Positions 1 through 11,400 of a DNA stretch of 64,000 nt are shown piece by piece (the first letter of the stretch is position 1; every line of letters begins with the position of its first letter). Position numbers and translations under genes: made by a program. The stretch covers positions 51,917 to 115,916 of the forward strand of contig DATKZI010000044.1 of the NCBI GenBank assembly GCA_035528035.1, written 5' to 3'. This DNA is from JABLTI01 sp035528035. Lineage in GTDB: Archaea; Asgardarchaeota; Heimdallarchaeia; JABLTI01. The notes under the pieces were generated by a model. That model did no database searches and was not told the origin of the DNA. It saw nothing but the letters and a program-made list of their open reading frames with translations.

Positions 1-662
1 ACAACATTTCCAAAATTATCAGCTAAAATTTGGAATTCAATGTGCCTTGGTTGATTGATAAATTTTTCAATAAAGACTTCTCCCCGACCAAAAGCTGCCT
101 GTGCTTGAGCACTAGCATTCTGTAGTGCTTTCTTTAATTCCTTGTCTGAATGAGCAAATTGTATTCCCATCCCACCTCCACCAAAAACTGCTTTTACTAG
201 AACAGGATAGCCTATTTCATTTGCTTGTAGAATACCATCATTCTCATCAGTAATAATATCAGATCCTCGAGGAACCTCTAAACCTGCTTCAATAGCTTTT
301 TGCCTAGATTTAACTTTATTACCAAGAAGTTCTATAACATCAGCTGGAGGACCAATAAATTTAACCCCTTTCTCAGTGAGTTTTTTAGCAAATAGTTCGC
401 TTTCCGAAAGAAAACCATATCCTGGATGAACACTTTCTATACCTTCACGAACACAAATGGAGATTATTTGGTCAATATCCAAATAACCGGCAATCTTACC
501 ATCTTCAACTAGGGCAAATGCTTCATCAGCTAATTTCACGTGAAGTGCATTTTTATCAACAGAGGTGTAAATAGCATAAGTTTTAATGTCTAATTCACGA
601 GCAGCTCGTATAATACGAACAGCAATTTCACCTCTATTAGCAACAAGCAAAGTGCTAAACAT
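1..662 (-). CDS. accC: Biotin carboxylase (acyl-CoA carboxylase alpha subunit), partial
   Basis: This is the N-terminal ~220 residues of a biotin carboxylase; the gene runs off the left edge. Reading from the ATG at 662, the protein opens with VANRGEIAVRIIR, then has VHPGYGFLSE and the glycine-rich ATP-grasp loop KAVFGGGGMG, all hallmarks of the biotin carboxylase fold. The family carboxylates biotin with ATP and bicarbonate. It is divergent from the carboxyltransferase at 835, so together they should form an acyl-CoA carboxylase. Whether a biotin carrier domain is fused at the C-terminus cannot be seen. A TATA-like stretch at 681-690 lies only 19-28 bp upstream of the start, which suggests a leaderless or very short leader. 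The alternative is the A subunit of pyruvate carboxylase, which shares these motifs. Confidence 0.9.
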   Translation of the reverse strand, partial: MFSTLLVANRGEIAVRIIRAARELDIKTYAIYTSVDKNALHVKLADEAFALVEDGKIAGYLDIDQIISICVREGIESVHPGYGFLSESELFAKKLTEKGVKFIGPPADVIELLGNKVKSRQKAIEAGLEVPRGSDIITDENDGILQANEIGYPVLVKAVFGGGGMGIQFAHSDKELKKALQNASAQAQAAFGRGEVFIEKFINQPRHIEFQILADNFGNV

Positions 663-703
663 AATGGAAATGCAAGTTGGTATATTATATAGTAGATTCG
701 ACT

Positions 704-716
704 TTTTACAGTAAAA
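704..716. promoter_or_regulatory. Palindromic operator candidate, copy 1
   Basis: TTTTACAGTAAAA is a perfect inverted repeat of TTTTAC/GTAAAA around a single central base. It lies between the two divergent start codons and is identical to the copy at 748-760. Identical paired palindromes in a divergent promoter are typical of a cooperative dimeric repressor or activator; the factor is unknown. Confidence 0.6.
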
Positions 717-747
717 TTTCGCTCAAAAGATTTTTTTTCAGATTACA

Positions 748-760
748 TTTTACAGTAAAA
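748..760. promoter_or_regulatory. Palindromic operator candidate, copy 2
   Basis: Second identical TTTTACAGTAAAA. Its centre is 44 bp from the first, close to four helical turns, so two bound dimers could lie on the same DNA face. It is 75 bp upstream of the carboxyltransferase start. Confidence 0.6.
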
Positions 761-834
761 ACAAGGTAACCTTTTGTTATACTTAATTTGCTTTTATCTT
801 ATAGTTTGTCTAAGATAAGCTATACAGGAGATTA

Positions 835-2442
835 ATGGCAATGAATATGAAATCGGATTTATCACAACATGGTGAGATTAACCTTAAGAAAAATAGTACT
901 GAAAATAAAATAGATGATTTATTAGAAAAAAGAGAAGATGCTTTGAAAGGTGGTGGAGAAGAAGCCATTCAAGCTCAACTCGAGAAAGGTAAATTAACTG
1001 CTCGTCAAAGAATAGATATTTTACTTGACCCAGGAACCTTTGTTGAAACAAATATGTTTGTTAAACATAAATGCAATAATTTTGGTTTGGAAAATAAGAA
1101 ATATTACACCGATGGAGTAATTACTGGTTTCGGTCAAGTACATGGTCGTTTAGTTTATGTTTATAGTCAAGACTTTACTATCCTAGGTGGTAGCCTTGGT
1201 GAAGCTCATGCTAGAAAAATTTCCCAGTTAATGGATCAAGCAATCCAAAATGGTGCGCCATTAATTGGTTTTAATGATTCTGGTGGTGCAAGGATACAAG
1301 AAGGATCAAACTCCTTAGCAGGATATGGGGATATCTTTCTAAGGAATGTTCGCGCCTCAGGGATTATACCACAGATTTCTTGTATCGTAGGACCCTCTGC
1401 TGGAGGAGCAGTATATTCTCCTGCTTTGACCGATTTCATTGTCATGACAGAAAACACCTCATACATGTTTGTTACTGGTCCTGCAGTAGTAAAAACTGTA
1501 ACCGGTGAGGAGACTTCTTTTGAAGAACTAGGTGGCGCATCTACCCATAGCACACAATCTGGAATCGCTCATTTGGTTGGTTCTGATGAGATCGAATCAA
1601 TCGAGCTTATCAAAGCTATTCTCTCCTTTTTGCCATCAAATAACTTAGAAGACCCACCACAAAAAGAAATCACAACAATTTCAGGATTGGAGTTAGAAAG
1701 TCTTGATGAAATTATTCCTGATGATCCTCTTGAGCCATATGATATGCGCGAAATAATCCTTAGAATTGTTGATAAAGGGAATTTTCTTGAGATACAAAAG
1801 AAATGGGCTCAAAATATTATCATTGGATTTGGTCGATTAAATGGCTATCCAATAGGTATTGTTGCTAATCAACCCTGTATCTTAGCTGGTGCTTTAGATA
1901 TAGATGCTTCAATTAAAGCAGCACGATTTATACGTTTTTGTGATTCCTTCAATATACCTATACTTACATTTGTTGATGTTCCAGGATTTTTACCTGGACT
2001 TGATCAAGAGCACAATGGTATCATAAAGCATGGTGCAAAATTAATCTATGCCTATGCTGAAGCTACTGTTCCTAAATTAACTGTTATTACTCGTAAAGCA
2101 TATGGCGGAGCTTATATAGTAATGGGTTCAAAACACCTAGGAAATGATACCAACTTTGCCTGGCCAACAGCAGAAATAGCAGTCATGGGTGCAGAAGGAG
2201 CAGCTCAGATCCTTTACAGAAGAGAACTTGCTAAAGCAGAAAATCCATCTGAAATGCTTGAAATAATGAAGAATGAATATGCAGATGAATTTAACAATCC
2301 ATATCTTGCAGCAGAAAGTGGCTATATTGATGATGTAATTGTTCCTAGTGAGACTCGTCAGAAATTAATTGCTGCTTTATGGCCTCTCCTACGAAAACGA
2401 GAGAGACGATTAAATAAGAAACATGGAAATGTCCCATTATAG
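835..2442 (+). CDS. pccB: Acyl-CoA carboxylase carboxyltransferase (beta) subunit
   Basis: Full-length, 535 residues, the usual size of PccB/AccD5-type carboxyltransferases. These transfer the carboxyl group from biotin to acetyl- or propionyl-CoA. N- and C-terminal crotonase-fold halves are both present: GGARIQEG and GPSAGGAVYSPAL in the first half, DVPGFLPGLDQEH and KAYGGAYIVMGSKHLG in the second. Residue I428 in GGAYIVM sits where actinobacterial propionyl-CoA carboxylase has Asp (D422) and acetyl-CoA-accepting enzymes have Ile, which favours acetyl-CoA and so malonyl-CoA as product (inference from that family). AGGAG at 826-830 is 4 nt from the ATG at 835 and 10 nt from the ATG at 841, so the second Met is a plausible start. 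The giant synthase begins 33 bp downstream, implying one operon and a malonyl-CoA supply role. Confidence 0.93.
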   Translation: MAMNMKSDLSQHGEINLKKNSTENKIDDLLEKREDALKGGGEEAIQAQLEKGKLTARQRIDILLDPGTFVETNMFVKHKCNNFGLENKKYYTDGVITGFGQVHGRLVYVYSQDFTILGGSLGEAHARKISQLMDQAIQNGAPLIGFNDSGGARIQEGSNSLAGYGDIFLRNVRASGIIPQISCIVGPSAGGAVYSPALTDFIVMTENTSYMFVTGPAVVKTVTGEETSFEELGGASTHSTQSGIAHLVGSDEIESIELIKAILSFLPSNNLEDPPQKEITTISGLELESLDEIIPDDPLEPYDMREIILRIVDKGNFLEIQKKWAQNIIIGFGRLNGYPIGIVANQPCILAGALDIDASIKAARFIRFCDSFNIPILTFVDVPGFLPGLDQEHNGIIKHGAKLIYAYAEATVPKLTVITRKAYGGAYIVMGSKHLGNDTNFAWPTAEIAVMGAEGAAQILYRRELAKAENPSEMLEIMKNEYADEFNNPYLAAESGYIDDVIVPSETRQKLIAALWPLLRKRERRLNKKHGNVPL

Positions 2443-2475
2443 TTAATTATCATCAAATAATTGGAGATAGTTTGA

Positions 2476-5400
2476 ATGGTTTTAATAAATGATTTTGATA
2501 GCTTCATGCAAATGCGTAAGCCTATTTTGGCTTATAATCCTCCAGGTATATTATCTGTTGATTTGCTAAAAACAGTGATAAGAGAAGGAGGTGTTGGTCT
2601 AGTTAATTTAGAGCGCATGAAATTAAATGAAAGCAAAGAATTATTGAATGTGTGTTTGTCAGAATTACAGAATAATTGGGGTATTAGGATATCTAATAAA
2701 CAACAATTAGAATTATTGCTTAATTTACCAGCAAATACTTCTCCTATACTTCTTATAACAAGCAATTTAGATTTAACACAAGCTGAGTTAGAAAAAATCA
2801 AAACTAAACAATTTATCATTTTAGCTGAAGTAACCAATTTACAAGAAGCATATTCAAAGAAATGGGCTAGCAGTTATATCGTTAAGGGATACGAAGCAGG
2901 TGGTAGAATTGGTAATGAAACATCTTTTATTTTATCACAACAATTTGCAGATGCAGGTTTATCATTTATTGTTCAAGGAGGAGTTGGGTTATATACTTCC
3001 CCAGCAATTTTCATAGCTGGAGCAAAAGCCATTGTTCTTGACACTCAATTGTATCTTACACCAGAGTGCCCTCTACCTCAGAACATCAAAGATTTTCTTT
3101 CAAAATTAGATGCCACTGATACCAGGGTTTTAGGAGATTCGACAAATTATAAGTATCGAGTCTATGCAAGATTGGGGACAAAAATTGTTAATGATTTTAT
3201 TATCAAAGAAAAAGAATTACTTACTTTTAATAAAAAAGAACGAACGGAAAAAATTCAAAATGAGATATCTTCTCAACGAGAGATGTTTGAGAGTAATAAT
3301 TTCATGAATAACTTGTTACCTATGGGACAAGATATTTCTTTTGCTAAAATTTTAACTGATGAATTTGGCACAGTTACAGGAATCATCAATGGTTTACTTC
3401 GCCAAATTGAGAAGCAAATTAAATCAGCCATAACAAACTATCCTTTACAGGAAAACAATCTCATATCGAAGGAACTTGGGATACGATACCCAATTATTCA
3501 AGGTCCTATGGCAAATGTTTCCGAGAGTCCTGTTTTTGCTAAACTTATATCAGATGCAGGTGGTTTACCATTTTTAGCTTTAGGTTCTCTGTTTAAAGGT
3601 CAAACAAGAACCTTGATTACTAAAACTAAAGAAAAACTTGGAGATGCTCCTTTTGGTTGTGGTATTATTGGTTTAGAAGCAAATAAGAAAGCTCGAGATG
3701 AGCATCTAAAGATCATACAAGAGCTTAAACCACCATTTGTTGTTGTTGCTGCAGGAACAATAGACCAAGCTAAAGAAGTAATGGGTTATGGAATCAAAAC
3801 ATTTCTCCACACTCCCTCTCCAGCGATATTCCGAGAAGCCTTTGAATCAGGAGTTAGTAATCTTGTTTTAGAAGGAATGGAATGTGGTGGTCATATTGGT
3901 GTTCTAACCAGTTTTGTTCTCTGGGAGCTTTCCCTTCATGAATTGTCAGCTAATAAAGAAAAAATTACCACCAACCAAGGTAAAATTAATGTTGCTTTTG
4001 CAGGAGGTATTGGTGATAAATTTTCAGCTGCTATGGCAGGAATTCTTTGTTCTGCTCATCCAGAAATAATGAATGGTTTACTATGGGTAGGAACAGCTTA
4101 TATTTTGGTCAAGGAAATTGTAGAAACAGATACTATACAACCATTATATCAACAATTGGCATTGAATGCTAAAGAAACTGTTGTTGTTGGAGAAACAGTA
4201 AATACTCGAGCACGTTCAATTCCAACACCATTTACTAAAGTAATAATTGAACGAGAATTAGCACGTTTAAAAGAAGGAGTAAGTTTAGCTGATAGAAAAC
4301 ATCAATATGAACGAGATAATTTAGGGTCTACACGAATTGCTGCCTTAGGAGAAATTTGGAATCCTGAAGGAGAAGATGATAAACCGAATCGTTTTATGCC
4401 TATAGACGAGAAAGGACAATATCAGAAAGGCAATTATCTTATTGGTCAGATTATTGCCAGTTTAAGATGTATTCGAACTTTAGATGATCTCCATACTGAT
4501 TTGATAATCAATTCAGAAGAACTTGTGAAAAAACGAGCTGAAAGTATTTCTGAAAGGTTGGTTCCCTCACAACAAAAGATTGAAAGCAGCTTAATTAGTG
4601 ATGAAAGTGTTCTTCCTGAATATGACCTAAAATCTTTCGAAGACGAAGGAATAGCTATTGTAGGTTTAGGATGTGTCTTTCCTGATGCCTTAAATATCAA
4701 TGCATTTTGGAATAATATACTCAATAAAGTTTATTCAATTAAAGAAATACCATCTGAGAGATGGGCTGATAATATTGATCTTTTTTATGATCAAAATAAG
4801 GACGCTCCAAATAAATCGTATACAAAAATTGCTGCTTCTATTTCTAATTTTAATTTCAATTCACTTGAATTTAAAATCCCCCCAAAAGTTGCCATTACAA
4901 TGGGCAGAGCTCAAAAATTAGCTTTGGTTGCTGCTAAAGAAGCATTAGAAGATGCTAAAATGCTAAGTAGTGATTATGACCATTCTAGAACAGCAGTTAT
5001 AATAGGCAATTCCATGGGTGATGAAATTAGAACAAGTCATTCTCGAAAGGTTTTCGCTCCAGAAGTTTTATCTAGAATTGAAAAATCATCTTCATTCTCA
5101 AATATTGATAATAAAACTTGGGAGAAGATTAAAACTCAAGTATTAGCAGATTATGAAACACAGCTTGTTCCTATAAACGAAGATACCATGCCTGGAGAAC
5201 TTTCTAATGTAATTGCTGGTCGTATCTCTAACACTTTTAATCTTCGTGGTAAAAATATGACTACTGATGCTGCTTGTGCTTCAAGTCTTGCAGCACTAAA
5301 TGTAGCTGCAAAAGGTCTTCTCGATTTTGAATATGATATAGTTTTATGTGGAGGAGCAGATTGCTCGTTGGATCCACCTACTTTTATTAAATTTGCTAAG

Positions 5401-8400
5401 ATAGGTGCTTTATCAGCTGAAGGTTCATATCCTTTTGATGATAGAGCTAATGGATTTGTTATGGGAGAAGGCGCAGGATTTTGTATTTTAAAACGACTCT
5501 CTGATGCAACAAGAGATGGCGATAAAATTTATGCTGTTGTAAGAGGAATGGGTGCTTCTTCTGATGGAAGAGGGAAAGGTATTACTGCACCAAATCCTTC
5601 AGGTCAAAAACTAGCAATAGAACGTGCACTTGAACAAGCTAAAATTAAATTTTCAGATATTCAACTTGTAGAAGCTCATGGAACAAGTACGATTGTTGGT
5701 GATGCTGTTGAATTACAAGTTCTAAATGAAATTGCAAAAAATGTTACTCCGGGATCAATTGCTATAGGCTCTATTAAAAGTCAAATTGGACATTTAAAAA
5801 GTGCTGCAGGTATTGCTTCACTAATAAAAACTGCTTTAGCATTACATCATAAAACATTACCTCCTTCCGTTAACTTTGAAAAACCTAATCAAAAGATTGA
5901 CTGGAAAATCTCACCATTTTATGTTAATGTTACTAAAAATGATTGGAATAAACCTGCGACAGATATTAGAATAGCTGGGATATCAGCATTTGGTTTTGGT
6001 GGGACAAATTATCATGCCATTTTAGAAGAATATATTCCTGGTAAAACTAAAGGTTATCTACCAAAAGTAATCTCAATTGAAGAGATTCAAAAAATATTTA
6101 GCAGTTTAAAAGCTACTAAACCAATTACTGCTAGCACCGATTTTGAAGAGGTTTTTGATAAAAAGGGTTGGCAGAATTACTATCAAAAAAATGTTCATTT
6201 AGAAACAGAAGCTTTATTCATCGGAGCTAGTTCTAATGAAAAATTACTAGCTGAATTACAAAGATACCAAAGTAAAATTACAGCTACGACCTATCCAATT
6301 GATGGAATTGGCTTACGTATAAGAGATTTAGCTTTCGAAAGTTTAAGTGCTCTTTCTAATAAAAATAAAATTGGTTTTACAGCAAATTCTGTTGATGATA
6401 TTCCTACAATAATTAAAACAGCAATTGAAGGTTTAAATGATAAAACCAAAAGAACATTCTTACAAAATAAGGGAATCTTTTACAGTGATGACCATTCATT
6501 AGGCAAGATTGCTTTTCTATTTCCTGGGCAAGGAAGTCAATATGTTCGTATGGGCAAAGAACTTTGGGATAAATATGAAATTGTAAGAGAAACATTCAGA
6601 GAAGCAGATGAAATAACACAGAAAATGATGAATTTCAAAATTACTGAGGCTATTTTTGCTATAGGAAAAAATGATGATAAAGCAAATGAATTATTAAAGC
6701 AAACAGAAATTACTCAACCAGCAATTTTTGTTCTTAATATAGCCATTTATCGTCTCCTAGAATCATTTGGAATTAAACCTGATTTTGTAGCTGGACATTC
6801 TCTTGGTGAATATTCAGCATTAGTTTCAGCAGGAATTTTAAGCTTCGGTGATGGTTTAAGAGCGGTTGTTCCTAGAGGTCAAGCTATGGCTGAATTTTCA
6901 ACTAAAGATAAAGGGATTATGGCCTCTGTAAGTGCTGGTTACGAAGAAATAGATGAACTCCTTCAGAAAATAGATGGCTATGTTATCTGTGCAAATAAAA
7001 ATACTCCTAATCAAACAGTTATCTCTGGAGCAACAAAAACAGTAAAAGCAGCTATGAAGATATTTGCCGAAAAAGGAATTCAAGCAATACAATTACCTGT
7101 TTCTGCAGCATTTCATTCTAAAATAGTTGCACCTGCAGTTGATCATTTAAGAATTTCTTTAGAAAAATTAACATTCAATAAACCAAAAATGAATATTTCA
7201 AGCAATGTCACAGGCAAACTTTATCCCACTACTCGAGATGAGATAATTAATCTTTTGTGTGAACAAATATCTTCACCCGTTGAGTGGATTAAACAAATAA
7301 AATCTATGTACGAAGATTATGGAGTTAAAACTTTTATTGAGATTGGTCCAAAGTACGTTTTAACAAGTTTTACTCGAGCAATACTCGATGATAAGAAGGA
7401 TTATTTCGCTTTAGCTTCCAATCATCCAAAGAAAGGAGCTATGCAACATTTCAATGAAGTAATTGCTGCCTTAGGAACATTTGGTTATCCATTGAAAATA
7501 CCATCCTTAAATGATAATCTCTATGCAGATGAATTCAGAAATCCTCTAAAGAGATTCTTTATCAGAAAGCCAATTGAAAGACAAACTTCAGTTGCAACTA
7601 TAGTTAAAGAGTCTCCTTTCGATGTTTTATTGGATCAAGAATTAGAAAAATTAACTGGTGATAGTTCATTCAAAGATTATTTAGAATTACAAGGACCAGC
7701 CATTTCGGCTTTTCTCAAGGTAGGTTATAATACCTACAAAGATAAAATTGCTTCTGCAATAAAAGAAAAAGAAGAAATGGATAAACTTGAGATAAATACT
7801 GAACCAATTGGTGTGACTGGTATTTCCATAGGACTTCCAGGAAAAAATAGACATGTTTTTGATGATTCTAATTTTGATGCAATACTCAATGGTCAGAATT
7901 TCATTGAGAAGATTCCTCTAGAATTCAGAAATAAAATGGTTGATAAGAATATTGTTAGATTAGTGAAGGATGCTGTTAAAGGTGCTCAATTCCAAACAAT
8001 AACTGATGTAAAAGATGTAATCAAACTAGCAGCACAAAAAGGAGAATTTGATTTATCAAAAGAATATGGTATTGATGTTGAATTTACATCCGTTTTAGAT
8101 ATCACTTTCCAATTAGCCTTTGCTGCTGGAATTGAAGCATTACGCGATGCAGGAATACCTTTAGTACCAATGAAAACGCAAACATCAGTTGGTAAGGAAA
8201 TTACTAAAGGTTGGGCATTACCAGAATCGTTAAGAGATGATACCGGAATAGTTTTCGCTTCAGCTTTTCCTGGATATAGCAATTTAATATCAATAATTTC
8301 AAAATATCTTACAGATAAATACAGCAAGAAGAATAAGGAAGAAAAATTGGTTCTATATCAAGAACTAATAAATCAGATTTCTAATGAATCAGCTAAGAAG

Positions 8401-11400
8401 CAGATTAATACTTGGTTTGAAAAGAATAAAACACTATTAACTACTGAAGAAACACATTTTGAATTCAGTAGAAAATTCTTATTTGAAATTCTCTCTATGG
8501 GACATTCACAATTTGCTCAATTAATACGAGCACGAGGTCCAAATACCCAAGTCAATGCAGCATGTTCATCAACAACACAAGCCATTGCAATTGGTGAGGA
8601 TTGGATTCGTAATGGTCGATGTAATAGAGTAATTGTTATTGCAGCAGATGATGTAACTAATGATGAAATGCTTGAATGGATCGCTTCAGGTTTTCTTGCA
8701 GTAGGTGCTGCAACAACTAAAGAGAAGGTTGAGGAAGCAGCCTTACCATTCGATAACCGGAGACATGGTATGATTATCGGTATGGGTGCTGCTGGAATTA
8801 TTTTGGAATCTGATAGTGTAATAAAGGCTCGAGGAGTTAAACCAATTGCTGATCTATTAGGCACACATATAGTGAATTCTGCTTTTCATGGAACACGATT
8901 AGACAGAGATCATATATCTTCGCAAGTAGATGAATTTATTTCAAAGATTGAAAAGAGATACAAAATTTCTCGAGAGGAAATAGCTCGACAATTAGTTTTT
9001 GTAAGTCATGAGACATATACACCTGCAAGAGGAGGAAGTGCTTCTGCTGAGATAGATGCTCTTAGAAGGACCTTTGGTAATTTTATTGATAATATCGTTA
9101 TTGCTAATACTAAAGGTTTCACAGGGCATGCAATGGGAGCAGGAATAGAAGATGTTGTAGCAATTAAGATTTTAGAAAAAGGTATTGTTCCACCAGTAGC
9201 AAATTGGAAAGAACAAGACCCTGAATTAGGTAAATTGAATCTTTCAAAAGGTGGAAAATATGATGTTAAATATGCTCTTCGATTTGCAGCAGGATTTGGT
9301 TCACAATTAACTTTAGCTTTATTTAGAGTTAATACACAACAGAATAGATTCCAAAGTGGTGAATATGACCAATGGTTACAATCTTTACATGGTAGTCGTC
9401 AAACCCTTGAAGTTGTTAACAAAACTTTACGTTTAAACAAAGATCCTTCACTCATTCAACAAAAACAAATTGAATTGAAATCAGAAATACTTTCGACTCA
9501 AGCTTCATCTATGAAAGAATTAGATAAAGATCTTTTAACAACTATTGTTAATTTAATTTCTGAAAAAACTGGCTATCCAGTTGATATGATTGAACCTAAT
9601 ATGCATCTTGAGGAAGACTTGGGAATAGATACAGTCAAACAAGCTGAATTATTTGGCTTAATTAGAACTAAATACAATTTACCTCGAGAGGAGGGAGTTA
9701 GAATTCAAGAATATTCATCAGTTAATAAAATAGCTGAATATATTTCTTCCAAATTATCTCCTGGAACATCCGCTCAAAAGGATGTTGTTCAACAGATAGC
9801 TATTACTGACGATAAAGTCTCGAGTAGCCTTGGTCAAAAAGATGATATTGTTAAAGAAATAACCAACATGATCTCTGAAAAAACTGGTTATCCAGTAGAG
9901 ATGATCGAACCTGAAATGGAATTAGAAGAAGACTTAGGTATTGATACTGTTAAACAAGCTGAAATGTTTGGTATAATACGAACAAAATGGAATCTACCTC
10001 GAGAAGAGGGGATAAAGATCCAAGAATATTCTACTGTAAACAAAATAGCTGATTATATTCTTAATCGGTTAAAAGGTTCTGAAACCAAACAAACAATTTC
10101 TTCAACAGTCGATACTTCTGAAGCTTCTATGGATGAGATTATTCCCGCAAAGAGATTAGCAATTCAACTAATTGAAGCCCCTTTACCTAAAGTAGATAAA
10201 CTTTCGTTATCAAAGAAGAAATTCATTATTGTAGGAGAAAGTAACCAATTTAGTGATGAATTGCTAGAAATTCTTCGAAAACAAAAAGCAACAATCGTAA
10301 ATGTTCTTGATATTAAGAAAATTAATTCTGAAACTAAACTTAAACAAGAATTACCTACTGAAGAAATTGATGGTTTAATATACATTGAACCAAAAACAAC
10401 ACAAAATAATAAGCATAATAATACAGCTAGAACACTATTCCTACTTTGTAAATTAACTAAATTTAGTGAAAAACCCTTCATTTTAACCATAAATAATTCA
10501 GATTCAGCTTTTGGATGGGAAGGAAAGACTTCTCCTATAACTGGTTCAATAACTGGTTTAACAAAATCGCTAGCTCGAGAATTCTCAAAGGGAATTATTA
10601 GAACTGTTTCATGCTTAAAACCAGAACAAGCTATTTCTGAATTAATTTCAGGTGATGGTTCAATTGAAATCTCTTATGATAAAGCAGGTAACAGAAGAAT
10701 TTTTGCAACTCAAGAATCACCTATCTCAACTAAACAAACACAATTCAAACCAACATCTGATGATCTAATAATTATCTCCGGTGGAGCTCAAGGTATTACT
10801 TATGAAATTACCAAAAAAATTGCTGAAAAATATAAAACAAAATTAGCTTTACTTGGCAGAACCAAATTACCTGAAAATATTGATGAATTAGTAGCATTGG
10901 ACCAAAATGGTTTAGATAATCTTAAAGCTCAAATGATCGAACAACTAAAAGCAAAAGAAGATAAAGTAACTCCTGTTATCATTGAAAAAGAATGGTCTAA
11001 GATAACTAAAGCTATTAGCGTTAAAAAAGCACTTAACTATCTTATCAAACAAGGTTCTCCAACAAGATATTATTCTGTTGATGTTATTAACAACGAAGAA
11101 ATGGTTCAAACAATCCAAAAAATCACTAAAGACTTTAAGCAAATCGTAACCGGAATTGTTCATGGTGCTGGTTTAGAATCATCTAAATTAATTGGTGAGA
11201 AAAAAATAGACGATTTTGATAATGTCTACAACGTTAAAGCTATTGGTTTTGACAATTTATTAACAAATCTAGATGTAAAACAACTCAAGTTTGTTGTCTG
11301 TTTCTCCTCAGTTGCAGGAAGATTTGGAAATGCTGGGCAAGTGGATTATTCTGCTGCAAACGATTATCTAAGTAAAAGCTGTTGGCAATTACATTCACAA

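Larger units (their letters stand above)
663..834. promoter_or_regulatory. Divergent promoter region of the carboxylase genes
   Basis: This 172-bp gap separates two divergently read carboxylase genes. Seen in it: a TATA-like tatattatat (681-690) facing the biotin carboxylase; two copies of TTTTACAGTAAAA (704-716 and 748-760); a third, different palindrome AAGGTAACCTT (763-773); and a possible rightward TATA-like stretch near 774-788. An AGGAG at 826-830 precedes the carboxyltransferase. Inference: both directions are co-regulated by a dimeric transcription factor. Confidence 0.6.

Noticed and set aside
7801..9335. Second KS as a chain-length factor (CLF)
   Set aside because: A CLF lacks the catalytic Cys; this domain has C2030 in NAACSST and both His, so it should condense.
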